Origin: CAYJBP01 sp964368605
GTDB lineage: Bacteria > Bacillota > Dehalobacteriia > UBA4068
Length of the DNA: 35,679 nucleotides
Direction: 5' to 3'
Assembly: GCA_964368605.1 (NCBI GenBank)
Contig: CAYJBP010000010.1
Span: forward strand, 1 to 35,679
In this document: positions 16,265 through 24,920 of the stretch, one piece after another
Layout of the letters: the number at the start of each line of letters is the position of its first letter
Position numbering within the stretch: position 1 is the first letter of the stretch
The notes under the pieces: model-generated
What the model saw: only the letters and a program-made list of their open reading frames with translations
Databases searched by the model: none
What the model was told of the DNA's origin: nothing
Position numbers and translations under genes: made by a program

Positions 16265-17398
16265 TTATTTCCCTGTTAAATGTTGATGCGCTAAACGTAA
16301 TTGCTCCGGTATGGCCAGTTTTTGTGGACATAGCTCAATGCATTTGCCGCAATCGATACAATTAGTAGCATCTTGCCCTTTTTCCGTATAAATTACCGAG
16401 TATAACCACTTTTGCTCCGGGGCACGGGCAGAATCATTCCAAGCCTTAAATACCCCCGGTATCGCCACATTAGCCGGACATGGCAAACAATAATTGCAGC
16501 CCGTACACTCAATATTAATTATCGATTCCCAAGCTAAACGCGCTTTATCATAAATAGCCAGCTCATCAGGCTTTAATATATTGCTTTGCGCATGCTCGAA
16601 AATACGTAAACTATCCATTAACTGCTCCATAGAAGAAGAGCCCGATAAAATAACCGTAACCTCCGGCTGATTATAAAGCCACATAAAAGACTTTTCGGCA
16701 TTGGATAACTGCTCCTGCCAGCCGCCAAAAGCATCCTCTACCACCTGCGGTACATTATTAGCCAGCAAACCACCATGCAATGGCTCCATCACCACCACCG
16801 GTATACCCTTAGCCGACGCAAAATGTAAACCCTTTTCGCCGCCTTGATTGTATTTATCATAATAATTATACTGCATCATAATTAAATCCCAGTTAAAGCT
16901 GCTAACCACTTGCTCGAATAAAGTATTGTCGCCATGAATAGATGCCGCAATATAACTGATTTTACCTTGCTCTTTTAAAGATTGCATAAACTCATAAGCC
17001 TTAAACTTTAAGGCCGTTTGCCAGTTCTTTTGCGAAAGATTATGCAAAAAATAAACATCGATATGCTCCACTTGCAATTGCTCTAATTGAACTTGATAAT
17101 AATGCTCTAAATCTTCCGGCTTTTCTACCAAAGATACCGGTAGCTTAGTAGCCAAAATTACCTTTTCCCGATAACCGTCTTTTAGCGCTTTACCCACAAC
17201 CTGCTCGCTGCCCGGATAAAAATAGGCGGTATCAATATAATTTACGCCATGATCGATAGCGGCACGAATTAATTCGATAGCTGCCGCCTCGTCAATTTTT
17301 TTATTGCCCTCGGCATCGGTAAAAGATGGCAGGCGCATACAACCTAAACCAAAACGAGAAACCTGCTTGCCGCCCAGCTTAAAATCTACATATTGCAT
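16265..17398 (-). CDS. Aldo/keto reductase with C-terminal 2x[4Fe-4S] ferredoxin domain
   Basis: 377 residues. A cytosolic NAD(P)H-type oxidoreductase of the AKR fold with the catalytic set Asp56, Tyr59 (or Tyr61), Lys85 (ILATKLP) and His119 (FLHN), followed by a C-terminal domain with CTGCNYCLPCP and CIDCGKCIELCP, each able to hold a [4Fe-4S] cluster. This two-part layout is common in anaerobes. The substrate is unknown. The start is set at ATG 17398: AAAGGGG lies six bases upstream and the family begins at MQYVDFKLGGKQVSRFGLG. An in-frame upstream ATG would add 17 residues unlike the family. It stands alone between the terminator of the signalling protein gene and the convergent repeat region. 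Confidence 0.93.
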   Translation of the reverse strand: MQYVDFKLGGKQVSRFGLGCMRLPSFTDAEGNKKIDEAAAIELIRAAIDHGVNYIDTAYFYPGSEQVVGKALKDGYREKVILATKLPVSLVEKPEDLEHYYQVQLEQLQVEHIDVYFLHNLSQKNWQTALKFKAYEFMQSLKEQGKISYIAASIHGDNTLFEQVVSSFNWDLIMMQYNYYDKYNQGGEKGLHFASAKGIPVVVMEPLHGGLLANNVPQVVEDAFGGWQEQLSNAEKSFMWLYNQPEVTVILSGSSSMEQLMDSLRIFEHAQSNILKPDELAIYDKARLAWESIINIECTGCNYCLPCPANVAIPGVFKAWNDSARAPEQKWLYSVIYTEKGQDATNCIDCGKCIELCPQKLAIPEQLRLAHQHLTGK

Positions 17399-17423
17399 AA
17401 AAAACCCCTTTCTGTCAATAATT

Positions 17424-17464
17424 ATTTTAAAAATAGGCGAAGCAATCAATAATCGCTTCGCCTA
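17424..17464 (-). terminator. Terminator of the GGDEF/HDOD gene
   Basis: Ten-base arms TAGGCGAAGC and GCTTCGCCTA with an 11-base loop, followed on the minus strand by TTTTTA. It separates the signalling protein gene from the aldo/keto reductase. Confidence 0.82.
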
Positions 17465-17477
17465 CTGTTTAAACAAC

Positions 17478-19580
17478 TTACATAACTAAATCATTATACC
17501 ATTGTACAGCCTGCGTATAATACTCATTAATCTTAGCTGCACCTAAACCATGTTCGCGTCCAAATACACTTACATCATCCCAGTTAGAGTATTCATAGGC
17601 CTCAAAAAAGGCAAGTAGGGGCGAATAAGGGCCATCTTTACCTAATAAGGAAATACTTACCGCCTCGGCCACAGGTAATTCCGAAAGCATATCTTCTTTA
17701 CTAATTTCTAAGGCGATATGCAATAAAGATAACATGCCGCATAAAAATACTTCGTTAATATCATTTTTATGCCAAATATGGGGTGCTAATAATTCGCCAA
17801 AACGTGCCCTTACTAAAGAGATACGAACCAGCTCTAATGGTTTATCTTCGGCTACACCACGCAAGGCTAATAGGCCAATCCATTTCTTTAAATTAGCTTC
17901 GCCCAAATAGGTAAGGCCACGGCTAATCGAGGGGATATTGCGTAAGCCCACCGCCGCCGAATTAAGTAAACGCAAAAGCTTATAAGATAAAGCCACATCA
18001 TTTTCGATAATGGTACTAATCTTATGAAAATCTACATAGGCCGCACTGCTGGTCATTTGTAAAAGTCGATAATAGTTTACCTTTAAGGGGTCGATATCTT
18101 TGGTTTTCTTAATAACCGGCTGCTCGGCCGAAAAATAACGGCCACTAAATAAAGTATAGCCCAAGGCCTTGCCGGCCTCGTATTGCTCCATCGAATATAC
18201 ATTATCCAAAATAAATCGGATATGCTTATTATTGCTGATTAAGCGCTTTTGCAAATCATCATTCATCTGATTAGGCTTGATATGGCAATACTGCACCAGC
18301 TTTAATAATTGTGGCACCTGCGCCGTGCTTTTGATATTTTTTAAAGATAAACTATAGCCGGCCTTACGCAATTTTAAATATAGTTCTAGGTCGGCCTCTA
18401 GCACATCGTCAACAATTTGGATAACAAAAATATCCTTAGGCAAATTTTGTAATACGGTTGGCGTTAGCAATTGCAAAGAGGTATTGATAAAATAGGCTTT
18501 ATCTTTATTCATATCATTAACCCCCAATAAATCGAGGGAACGATTTAAACTACCCATTTGAATTTGATTGCTATCTTTATTATGGGTACTGCTATTAATA
18601 TCGAATAATTCATAGGCATGGGTATTGCCATCCAAATCCAATACCGGTTGCATATTAATGTACATATCTTTGTATTTTTTGGCAGCATCGTATTGATCTT
18701 CAAAAAATACATAGCAATTACGGCCATTTTCTTTGGCTTTATATAGGGCAATATCGGCTTTACGCAAAAGCTCGGAGGTTAATGAACCATGCTTAGGAAA
18801 CATCGATATGCCTACGCTTAAAGTACAAACGGCATCAAAATCGGGCAGGGAATAATCCTGCATCATGCCGTCGATTAAAGACGAATAATATTGCATAAAC
18901 TCGTCTTCGGTTTCGAAGCGGTTGGGGTTATCGGTAAATACTAAAACAAATTCATCGCCGCCCAAACGGTAAATACTATTTACATATTGGCTGTTTGATT
19001 TAAAAAACTTAGTTAAATGCTTAAGCATTAAATCGCCGGCTTGATGGCCATGGGTATCATTAACTTCCTTAAAGTGGTCCATGTCTACCAAAACCATAGC
19101 TCCCCGGCATTGACGGGCAGCAATTTGGCGAATAGTTTCGTTAAAATCGGTAACAAACTTTAAGCGATTGGGCACGCCGGTTAGCTGATCATAATAAGCC
19201 AAATTATAATAAGCTTGCTCATTATGCCAATCCTCGCTAATATCCCGCATATAAAGGGCTATAGCCGGACGCAAGCCATCCCAAGTAATTGCCAGTGACT
19301 GAATAGATATTGCATTTTGCGGCTTATCATCACCCTGAACATCAATCACTATCCGACCATTGCGCCCGGGCAAAAAATACTCTTCCAGGCCGGGTAGGCT
19401 GTTTACAAAATCGTCAAAGCTAGGGTGCGAATTATCTAAGCGCTTTAGCAAAGCATCATTGGCAAAGAGCAATTCTTTGTCTACTGTACTAATTACAGCA
19501 ATTTCCTGATCATTTTGGCCATTAAGTAGGTGAATAGCCATCTCTAGCTTATGATCATTAGCCATACTATTAAATATCAT
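17478..19580 (-). CDS. PAS-GGDEF-(EAL-like)-HDOD signalling protein
   Basis: 700 residues, cytosolic, no membrane segment. Residues 1-115 look like a PAS-type sensor. Residues about 125-295 are a diguanylate cyclase domain with DQLTGVPNRL, DMDHFKEVND-THGHQAGD and an intact GGDEF (207-211). The inhibitory RxxD site upstream is replaced by QYVN, so product inhibition is probably lost. Residues about 300-490 resemble the catalytically dead EAL half of YuxH-type proteins (YELF instead of EAL, no DDFG). Residues about 490-690 are an HDOD domain (ALSYKLLRLLNSAAVG, ISRGLTYLGEANLKKW). EAL-HDOD proteins are known; a GGDEF fused in front is unusual. It probably makes c-di-GMP and passes a signal through HDOD. 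It starts 25 bases after ilvE on the same strand, so they are likely co-transcribed; AGGAAA precedes the ATG. Confidence 0.9.
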   Translation of the reverse strand: MIFNSMANDHKLEMAIHLLNGQNDQEIAVISTVDKELLFANDALLKRLDNSHPSFDDFVNSLPGLEEYFLPGRNGRIVIDVQGDDKPQNAISIQSLAITWDGLRPAIALYMRDISEDWHNEQAYYNLAYYDQLTGVPNRLKFVTDFNETIRQIAARQCRGAMVLVDMDHFKEVNDTHGHQAGDLMLKHLTKFFKSNSQYVNSIYRLGGDEFVLVFTDNPNRFETEDEFMQYYSSLIDGMMQDYSLPDFDAVCTLSVGISMFPKHGSLTSELLRKADIALYKAKENGRNCYVFFEDQYDAAKKYKDMYINMQPVLDLDGNTHAYELFDINSSTHNKDSNQIQMGSLNRSLDLLGVNDMNKDKAYFINTSLQLLTPTVLQNLPKDIFVIQIVDDVLEADLELYLKLRKAGYSLSLKNIKSTAQVPQLLKLVQYCHIKPNQMNDDLQKRLISNNKHIRFILDNVYSMEQYEAGKALGYTLFSGRYFSAEQPVIKKTKDIDPLKVNYYRLLQMTSSAAYVDFHKISTIIENDVALSYKLLRLLNSAAVGLRNIPSISRGLTYLGEANLKKWIGLLALRGVAEDKPLELVRISLVRARFGELLAPHIWHKNDINEVFLCGMLSLLHIALEISKEDMLSELPVAEAVSISLLGKDGPYSPLLAFFEAYEYSNWDDVSVFGREHGLGAAKINEYYTQAVQWYNDLVM

Positions 19581-19605
19581 CTTAATTTCCTAACTGCATT
19601 AAGCT

Positions 19606-20667
19606 CTATACAGATTTTGTCCATCCAAATTTATCTTCGATTTTGCCCCATTGAATAGAGGTTAAATCGTCATAAACCTTTTGGGCTAAAGGCCCAATTT
19701 TGCCATTATTAATCAGGATTTTTTGGCCATCGATATTTAATTCACCAATCGGCGAAATTACCGCTGCCGTACCTGTACCAAAGGCCTCGTCTAGGGTGCC
19801 TGCGGTGATGGCTTGCTTTAATTCTTCTAAAGATATGCGGCGCTCGCTAACTGTTAGGCCTTGGGCACGCAAAAGTTGAATTACCGAATCACGGGTAATG
19901 CCCGGCAATATCGAGCCGCCCAGTTCGGGGGTGATAACTTGATCGCCTATTTTAAACATAACATTCATGGTGCCAACTTCGTCGATATATTTATGCTCGG
20001 CGCCATCTAACCAAAGCACCTGCGAATAACCTGCTTCTTTGGCCTTATACTGAGCCGCCAAGCCGGCTGCATAATTGCCGCCGCATTTGATATGGCCGGT
20101 ACCGCCCAAAACAGCACGAGAATACTCGTTTTCTACAAAAATCTTAACCGGATCTAAGCCTTCCGGATAATAAGCGCCAACCGGCGAAAGGATAATAATA
20201 AACATATAACGATTAGAACGGCTAACCCCAAGGTAAGCATCGTTGGCGATAATAAAGGGGCGGATATAAAGCGAGGTATCGGGCAAATGCGGCACCCAAT
20301 CTTTATCCACGGCTACTAATTCGCTAACGGCCTGTACAAAATCGTCCACCGGCAATTCCGGTATGCAAAGACGCATCGAGGATTGATTAATTCTGCGGCC
20401 ATTGGCCTCGGGTCTAAAAAGCAAGGTACGGCCATCGGCAGCATGGTAGGCCTTTAGCCCTTCAAAAACTTCCACGCCATAATGTAAAACACAAGAGGCA
20501 GGGTCTAGCTGCAAAGGAGCATAAGGAACTATGCGGGCATCATGCCAGCTTTTGCCCTCGGTATAGTCCATAATAAACATATGGTCGGTAAAATATTGGC
20601 CAAAGCCTAAATTATTCCAATCGGGCTTAGCCTTTAATTCGGTAGCTAAATTTTTGATTATTTGCAT
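19606..20667 (-). CDS. ilvE: Branched-chain amino acid aminotransferase
   Basis: PLP enzyme that interconverts branched-chain amino acids and their 2-oxo acids with glutamate/2-oxoglutarate. 353 residues, group II (eukaryote-like/IlvE2) length. Seen: HYGVEVFEGLKAY near residue 62, RPEANGRR, the PLP lysine Lys194 in TGHIKCGGNYA, and the phosphate-binding end LDEAFGTGTAAVISPIG. GGGAGG lies eight bases before the ATG, behind a well-spaced promoter. No T-box was seen in the short leader, so amino acid control is not evident. The GGDEF/HDOD gene follows 25 bases downstream. Confidence 0.96.
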   Translation of the reverse strand: MQIIKNLATELKAKPDWNNLGFGQYFTDHMFIMDYTEGKSWHDARIVPYAPLQLDPASCVLHYGVEVFEGLKAYHAADGRTLLFRPEANGRRINQSSMRLCIPELPVDDFVQAVSELVAVDKDWVPHLPDTSLYIRPFIIANDAYLGVSRSNRYMFIIILSPVGAYYPEGLDPVKIFVENEYSRAVLGGTGHIKCGGNYAAGLAAQYKAKEAGYSQVLWLDGAEHKYIDEVGTMNVMFKIGDQVITPELGGSILPGITRDSVIQLLRAQGLTVSERRISLEELKQAITAGTLDEAFGTGTAAVISPIGELNIDGQKILINNGKIGPLAQKVYDDLTSIQWGKIEDKFGWTKSV

Positions 20668-20702
20668 AATAGCCTCCCTAAGATTATTTATTATTTCTTT
20701 CT

Positions 20703-20731
20703 ATTATATAATATTATAGGCAAAAAGACAA
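20703..20731 (-). promoter_or_regulatory. ilvE promoter
   Basis: On the minus strand TTGTCT (20726-20731), a 17-base spacer and TATAAT (20703-20708). Confidence 0.65.
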
Positions 20732-20844
20732 GTTTAGTGCTAAAAAAAATATAAAATTTTTAAAAATTTATATTTTTGCTTGAATAGCCACTTAACGCAT
20801 GTTATTATAATGTTAAAGACTAAATATTGAGGGGGCAAGCTATT

Positions 20845-21324
20845 GTGCATTGTGTATTTTGCGGTTTTGACGATTCCAAGGTAATAGATTCCCGCCCGGT
20901 AGAAGAAGGGCGCAGTATTAGGCGCAGACGCGAGTGTTTGGCCTGTAATAAGCGTTTTACTACTTATGAGCGTTTGGAGGAATTGCCGCTATTTGTGGTT
21001 AAAAGCGATAATCGGCGCGAAGTATTTGATAGCAGCAAAATTTTAACCGGCCTGATTAAAGCTTGCGATAAGCGTGCCGTCCCCTTTGCCGTGCTCGAAA
21101 ATATGGTTTTTGAAATCGAACGCAATTTGCGCAATAATCTGGAGCGGGAAATTAATTCCAAGCAAATCGGCGAAATGGTAATGCAATATTTAAGGGCCGT
21201 AGACCAGGTAGCCTATGTGCGCTTCGCCTCGGTATATCGTAATTTTGAGGATGTTTCAACTTTTATAGAAGAAATTCGCTCCCTGCAACAGGAATTAAAG
21301 GAAAGTAAGAATAGCGATAAATAG
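20845..21324 (+). CDS. nrdR: Transcriptional repressor NrdR
   Basis: Zinc-ribbon/ATP-cone repressor of ribonucleotide reductase genes; it senses ATP and dATP. 159 residues from GTG 20845, which gives the typical MxCxFCG start. A TTG six codons earlier is in frame but lies inside the ribosome binding site GAGGGGGC. Seen: zinc ligands Cys3, Cys6, Cys31 and Cys34; VIDSRPVEEGRSIRRRREC; FTTYER; and an ATP-cone from about residue 48 to 138 ending VAYVRFASVYRNF. No nrd gene or clear pair of NrdR boxes is near. Divergent from ilvE; a terminator follows. Confidence 0.97.
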   Translation: MHCVFCGFDDSKVIDSRPVEEGRSIRRRRECLACNKRFTTYERLEELPLFVVKSDNRREVFDSSKILTGLIKACDKRAVPFAVLENMVFEIERNLRNNLEREINSKQIGEMVMQYLRAVDQVAYVRFASVYRNFEDVSTFIEEIRSLQQELKESKNSDK

Positions 21325-21340
21325 GGTTAATAATTAAAGC

Positions 21341-21374
21341 AAAATGACTTGAGCCAATAGGTTCAAGTCATTTT
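21341..21374 (+). terminator. Terminator of nrdR
   Basis: Twelve-base arms AAAATGACTTGA and TTCAAGTCATTTT around a short GCC/GG-containing loop, ending in TTTTAT. Confidence 0.85.
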
Positions 21375-21441
21375 ATCCTAAATAGGTGCATATCATTTAA
21401 AGACAGCTTGTTTGCTGAACTTTAAATAAAGGACTGATGAT

Positions 21442-24042
21442 ATGAAAGCTTATTTGCAGGATATTAAGCAGGTTTTTGAAGCTTTAAAAACCGATGCAGA
21501 AGGCCTTAGCCGCCACGAAGCTAATACGCGCCGCCAATTGCATGGTACCAATAGCCTTAAAGAAGCGCCAAAGCCCCATCTTTTAAAGCGGCTTTGGCAG
21601 CAGATTAATGATGCCATGGTGCTAATTCTTTTGGCGGCTGCTTTAATTTCGGCCGCCTTTGGTGAATATACCGATACCCTAATTATTATGCTGGTAGTGG
21701 TGATTAATGCCGTACTTGGCCTGGTGCAAGAAGGTCGTGCCGAAAAAGCCATCGAGGCCTTGCGAGGCCTTACCGCACCCCAAGCCCATGTATTGCGAGA
21801 AGGGCAGCTATTTAAAATTGCGGCCAGCGAATTGGTGATTGGCGATATCGTAGAGCTAAATAGCGGCGATGCCGTGCCTGCCGATTTACGCCTAATCGAA
21901 ACCCATAATTTGCGCAGCGACGAGGCCTCTTTAAGCGGCGAAAGTTTGCCGATTGATAAAATAAGCAGCCGCTTAAACACTAATTATCAGGATATCCCCT
22001 TAGGCGATCGCTTTAATATGGCCTATGCCGGAACCAATATTGTTTATGGCCGTGGGCGTGGTGTGGTAGTAGCTATCGGCATGGATACGGAAATCGGCAA
22101 AATTGCCGCCTCTTTAAATCAAAATAGCAGCCCCAAAACCCCATTGCAAAAGCGTTTGGGTGAATTGTCGCGCTTTTTATCGATTGGGGTTTTGGCCATT
22201 TGCGTTTTTATTTTTGCCTTTAGCCTTTGGCAAAATGGCGATTTTAGCGCAACTTCGCTACTTAATACCTTTATGCTGGCCATTAGCCTGGCGGTAGCCG
22301 CCATACCCGAAGGCCTGGTGGTAGTGGTTACTATTGCCCTTTCTATAGCGATGGCCAATATGAGCCGCAAAAAAGCAATTATCCGCCAAATGACGGCCGT
22401 AGAAACCCTAGGTTGTACCCGCATTATTTGCAGCGACAAAACCGGCACTCTTACCCAAAATAAAATGAATATTGTCCATCAAGAGGGGCATTTGCCATCT
22501 TTAATCAAAATTGCCGCTTTATGTAATGATGCAATTTTGGGCGATAATCAAAATATTAGCGGCGAGCCTACCGAGGTGGCTTTAAGTGAATTTGCCTATC
22601 AAAATGGCTTTACGCGTTTGCTAAAACATAAAATGCCCCGGATTGGTGAATTACCCTTTGCCAGCGAGCGCAAAATGATGTCTACCCTGCATAAGCTCGT
22701 TGATGGCGGTTATTTGCAATGCAGCAAGGGTGCCCCCGAGGTTTTGCTTAATAAATGCAGCTATTATTATGATCAAGATGGCCAAGTTAAGCCTTTGGAC
22801 GAGGCCATGCGCAGCCAAATTCAAGAGCAGGTAGCGGCTTTAAGCGCCAAGGCCTGGCGTGTTTTGGCGGCGGCCGAGCAAAATTTTGTAAATCCGCAGC
22901 AATTTCCTGCCATTCAGATGAAGGATGATCGGCTTTGGGAAAAAGATTTGATTTTTTGCGGCCTTTATGCCATGCTCGACCCGATTCGCCCCGAGGCCAA
23001 AAAGGCGATTGCCCAGGCCAAAGCCGCCGGTATCGAAACGATTATGATTACCGGCGATCATCAGGCAACGGCGGCGGCAATTGCCCGTCAATTAAATATC
23101 CTTACTGATGATACGCAAATCCTAAGCGGTCGCGAGCTGGACTTAATCAGCGATGAGGATTTGAGCAAAACTATTGGTCGCTATAAAGTTTATGCCCGAG
23201 TGCAACCCGAACATAAAATGCGAATTGTGGCCGCCTGGCAGCAAAAAGGCTATGTTACGGCCATGACCGGCGATGGTGTAAATGATGCACCTGCCCTAAA
23301 AAAGGCCGATATAGGGGTAGGAATGGGTCTAAGCGGTAGCGATGTTAGTAATTCCGTGGCCGATATGGTTTTGGCCGACGATAACTATGCCACAATTATC
23401 CAGGCAATCGGCGAAGGGCGGCGTATTTATGAAAATATTCGTAAGGCTATTCAATTTTTGCTGGCCTCTAATTTAAGCGAGGTGCTGGCTATTTTTGCGG
23501 CCACAATTTTGGGTGTGCGCTTATTTTTGCCGATTCATCTACTATGGATTAATTTAATTACCGATTCGCTGCCGGCTATTGCTTTAAGCATGGAGCCTGC
23601 CGAAAAGGATATGATGAATTCGCCGCCACGCAAGGCACATAGCAGCATTTTTGCCGATGGCATGGGCTTGCAAATTCTTTGGCAAGGCTTATTTTGCGCC
23701 ATCTTAACCCTGATGTCTTTTATGATTGGCCTAAGTATCGATAATATTACCGGCACAACCATGGCTTTTATTACGCTATCTGCGGCCGAGATTTTCCATT
23801 CTTGGAATATGCGTTCGCGCTTAAGCAGTATTTTTAGGATGAGTAATAATAATCCTTGGCTATTTGCGGCTATGGCTGTTTCGTTAGGGCTTAATTTTGT
23901 AATCTTATATACACCTTTACATGCGGCCTTTCAGCTAACGCCCTTGCCGCTTTATCAGCTGGCCACTGCCTTATTGCTGGCCATCTTAATTATTCCCTTG
24001 GTCGAAATCAATAAGGCTTGGCAGCGCTATCAAAAAAAATAA
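21442..24042 (+). CDS. Calcium-transporting P-type ATPase (P2 type)
   Basis: Membrane pump, most likely exporting Ca2+. 866 residues, normal for bacterial SERCA/PMCA-like pumps. Seen: actuator LSGES (164-168), phosphorylated Asp332 in DKTGTLTQ, N-domain KGAPEVLL, P-domain TGDGVNDAPALK near 611, and about ten membrane helices. Ion-site residues match SERCA: PEGL in M4 (Glu290), ASNLSE in M5 (Asn and Glu spaced as in site I) and NLITD in M6 (Asn and Asp). Such pumps can also carry Mn2+. No clear AGGAGG is visible; AAAGGAC lies eight bases before the ATG. It stands between the nrdR terminator and the lgt promoter. Confidence 0.92.
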   Translation: MKAYLQDIKQVFEALKTDAEGLSRHEANTRRQLHGTNSLKEAPKPHLLKRLWQQINDAMVLILLAAALISAAFGEYTDTLIIMLVVVINAVLGLVQEGRAEKAIEALRGLTAPQAHVLREGQLFKIAASELVIGDIVELNSGDAVPADLRLIETHNLRSDEASLSGESLPIDKISSRLNTNYQDIPLGDRFNMAYAGTNIVYGRGRGVVVAIGMDTEIGKIAASLNQNSSPKTPLQKRLGELSRFLSIGVLAICVFIFAFSLWQNGDFSATSLLNTFMLAISLAVAAIPEGLVVVVTIALSIAMANMSRKKAIIRQMTAVETLGCTRIICSDKTGTLTQNKMNIVHQEGHLPSLIKIAALCNDAILGDNQNISGEPTEVALSEFAYQNGFTRLLKHKMPRIGELPFASERKMMSTLHKLVDGGYLQCSKGAPEVLLNKCSYYYDQDGQVKPLDEAMRSQIQEQVAALSAKAWRVLAAAEQNFVNPQQFPAIQMKDDRLWEKDLIFCGLYAMLDPIRPEAKKAIAQAKAAGIETIMITGDHQATAAAIARQLNILTDDTQILSGRELDLISDEDLSKTIGRYKVYARVQPEHKMRIVAAWQQKGYVTAMTGDGVNDAPALKKADIGVGMGLSGSDVSNSVADMVLADDNYATIIQAIGEGRRIYENIRKAIQFLLASNLSEVLAIFAATILGVRLFLPIHLLWINLITDSLPAIALSMEPAEKDMMNSPPRKAHSSIFADGMGLQILWQGLFCAILTLMSFMIGLSIDNITGTTMAFITLSAAEIFHSWNMRSRLSSIFRMSNNNPWLFAAMAVSLGLNFVILYTPLHAAFQLTPLPLYQLATALLLAILIIPLVEINKAWQRYQKK

Positions 24043-24044
24043 GC

Positions 24045-24107
24045 TTGGCTTTTTGCAAATAATATGCTATAATAAATAGATATGCATTAATAACAAGCGG
24101 TTATTAA
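24045..24107 (+). promoter_or_regulatory. lgt-glmU promoter and leader inverted repeat
   Basis: TTGGCT (24045-24050), a 17-base spacer and TATAAT (24068-24073). Downstream, perfect eight-base arms TTAATAAC (24087-24094) and GTTATTAA (24100-24107) enclose AAGCG. The second arm runs into the ribosome binding site AAAGGAG (24106-24112), so the fold may affect translation, or the DNA may be an operator. Confidence 0.55.
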
Positions 24108-24119
24108 AGGAGATTTTTT

Positions 24120-24917
24120 ATGGCAGATGGCATTGCTTTTAGCATTGGTTCTTTGGATATTATGTGGTATGGGGTTTTAATTGCCCTGGCTTTTGCCGTA
24201 GGCGGCTATTTGGCCTTAAGGGAAGTAAGGCGTCAGCATTTGGATACCGACCATTTAATGAATATGCTTTTGATTATTTTGCCGGCGGCAATTATTGGTG
24301 CAAGGCTATATTATGTGGCCATGAGCTGGGATTATTATAGCCAACACCCCGAGATGATTATTCGTACCTGGGAAGGCGGCATGGCTATTCATGGCGGCAT
24401 TATTGCCTCGATGATTGGGATTATTATTTATTGCAAAATCAAAAAGCTGGCCATTTATCCCTGGTTTGATTTGATGGCGCCCTTTTTGGCCTTAGGCCAG
24501 GCAATTGGCCGTTGGGGCAATTATATTAATCAGGAAGCCTATGGCGCACCAACCGACTTGCCCTGGGCAATTATGATTGATGGTGTGGGGCATCATCCCA
24601 CCTTTTTATACGAATCGATTTGGAATGTGCTGGTTTTTATCAGCCTAAAATGGCTGCTTAGCCGCCCACATCGCATCGGCAGTGTTTTTGCCGGCTATCT
24701 GATTTTTTATTCAATCGGGCGCTTTTTTATCGAAATGCTGCGCACCGATAGCCTAATGCTAGGCCCCTTTAGGGTGGCAATGCTGGTATCGGGGCTGGGC
24801 GTTTTGGCAGGGGTAATCGTTTTGCAACGCATTGCCAAAAATCCGCCGGTGGATGTATCTAAATTGCCGGAAAGCAATACTAAACACAAGAAAAAATCGA
24901 CCAAAAAGACGAGGTAA
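24120..24917 (+). CDS. lgt: Prolipoprotein diacylglyceryl transferase
   Basis: Integral membrane enzyme that moves diacylglycerol from phosphatidylglycerol to the lipobox cysteine of prolipoproteins. 265 residues with about seven membrane helices. Seen: GARLYYV, the essential His91 in MAIHGG, and the Lgt signature GRWGNYINQEAYG with Arg131 and Asn134. The C-terminus is a Lys-rich cytosolic tail. AAAGGAG is well placed before the ATG. glmU starts three bases after the stop codon, so the two are co-transcribed. Confidence 0.97.
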   Translation: MADGIAFSIGSLDIMWYGVLIALAFAVGGYLALREVRRQHLDTDHLMNMLLIILPAAIIGARLYYVAMSWDYYSQHPEMIIRTWEGGMAIHGGIIASMIGIIIYCKIKKLAIYPWFDLMAPFLALGQAIGRWGNYINQEAYGAPTDLPWAIMIDGVGHHPTFLYESIWNVLVFISLKWLLSRPHRIGSVFAGYLIFYSIGRFFIEMLRTDSLMLGPFRVAMLVSGLGVLAGVIVLQRIAKNPPVDVSKLPESNTKHKKKSTKKTR

Positions 24918-24920
24918 AAT

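Noticed and set aside
17399..17449. Upstream start adding 17 residues to the aldo/keto reductase
   Set aside because: The extra residues are unlike the family and overlap the terminator of the upstream gene; the internal ATG has an AAAGGGG ribosome binding site.
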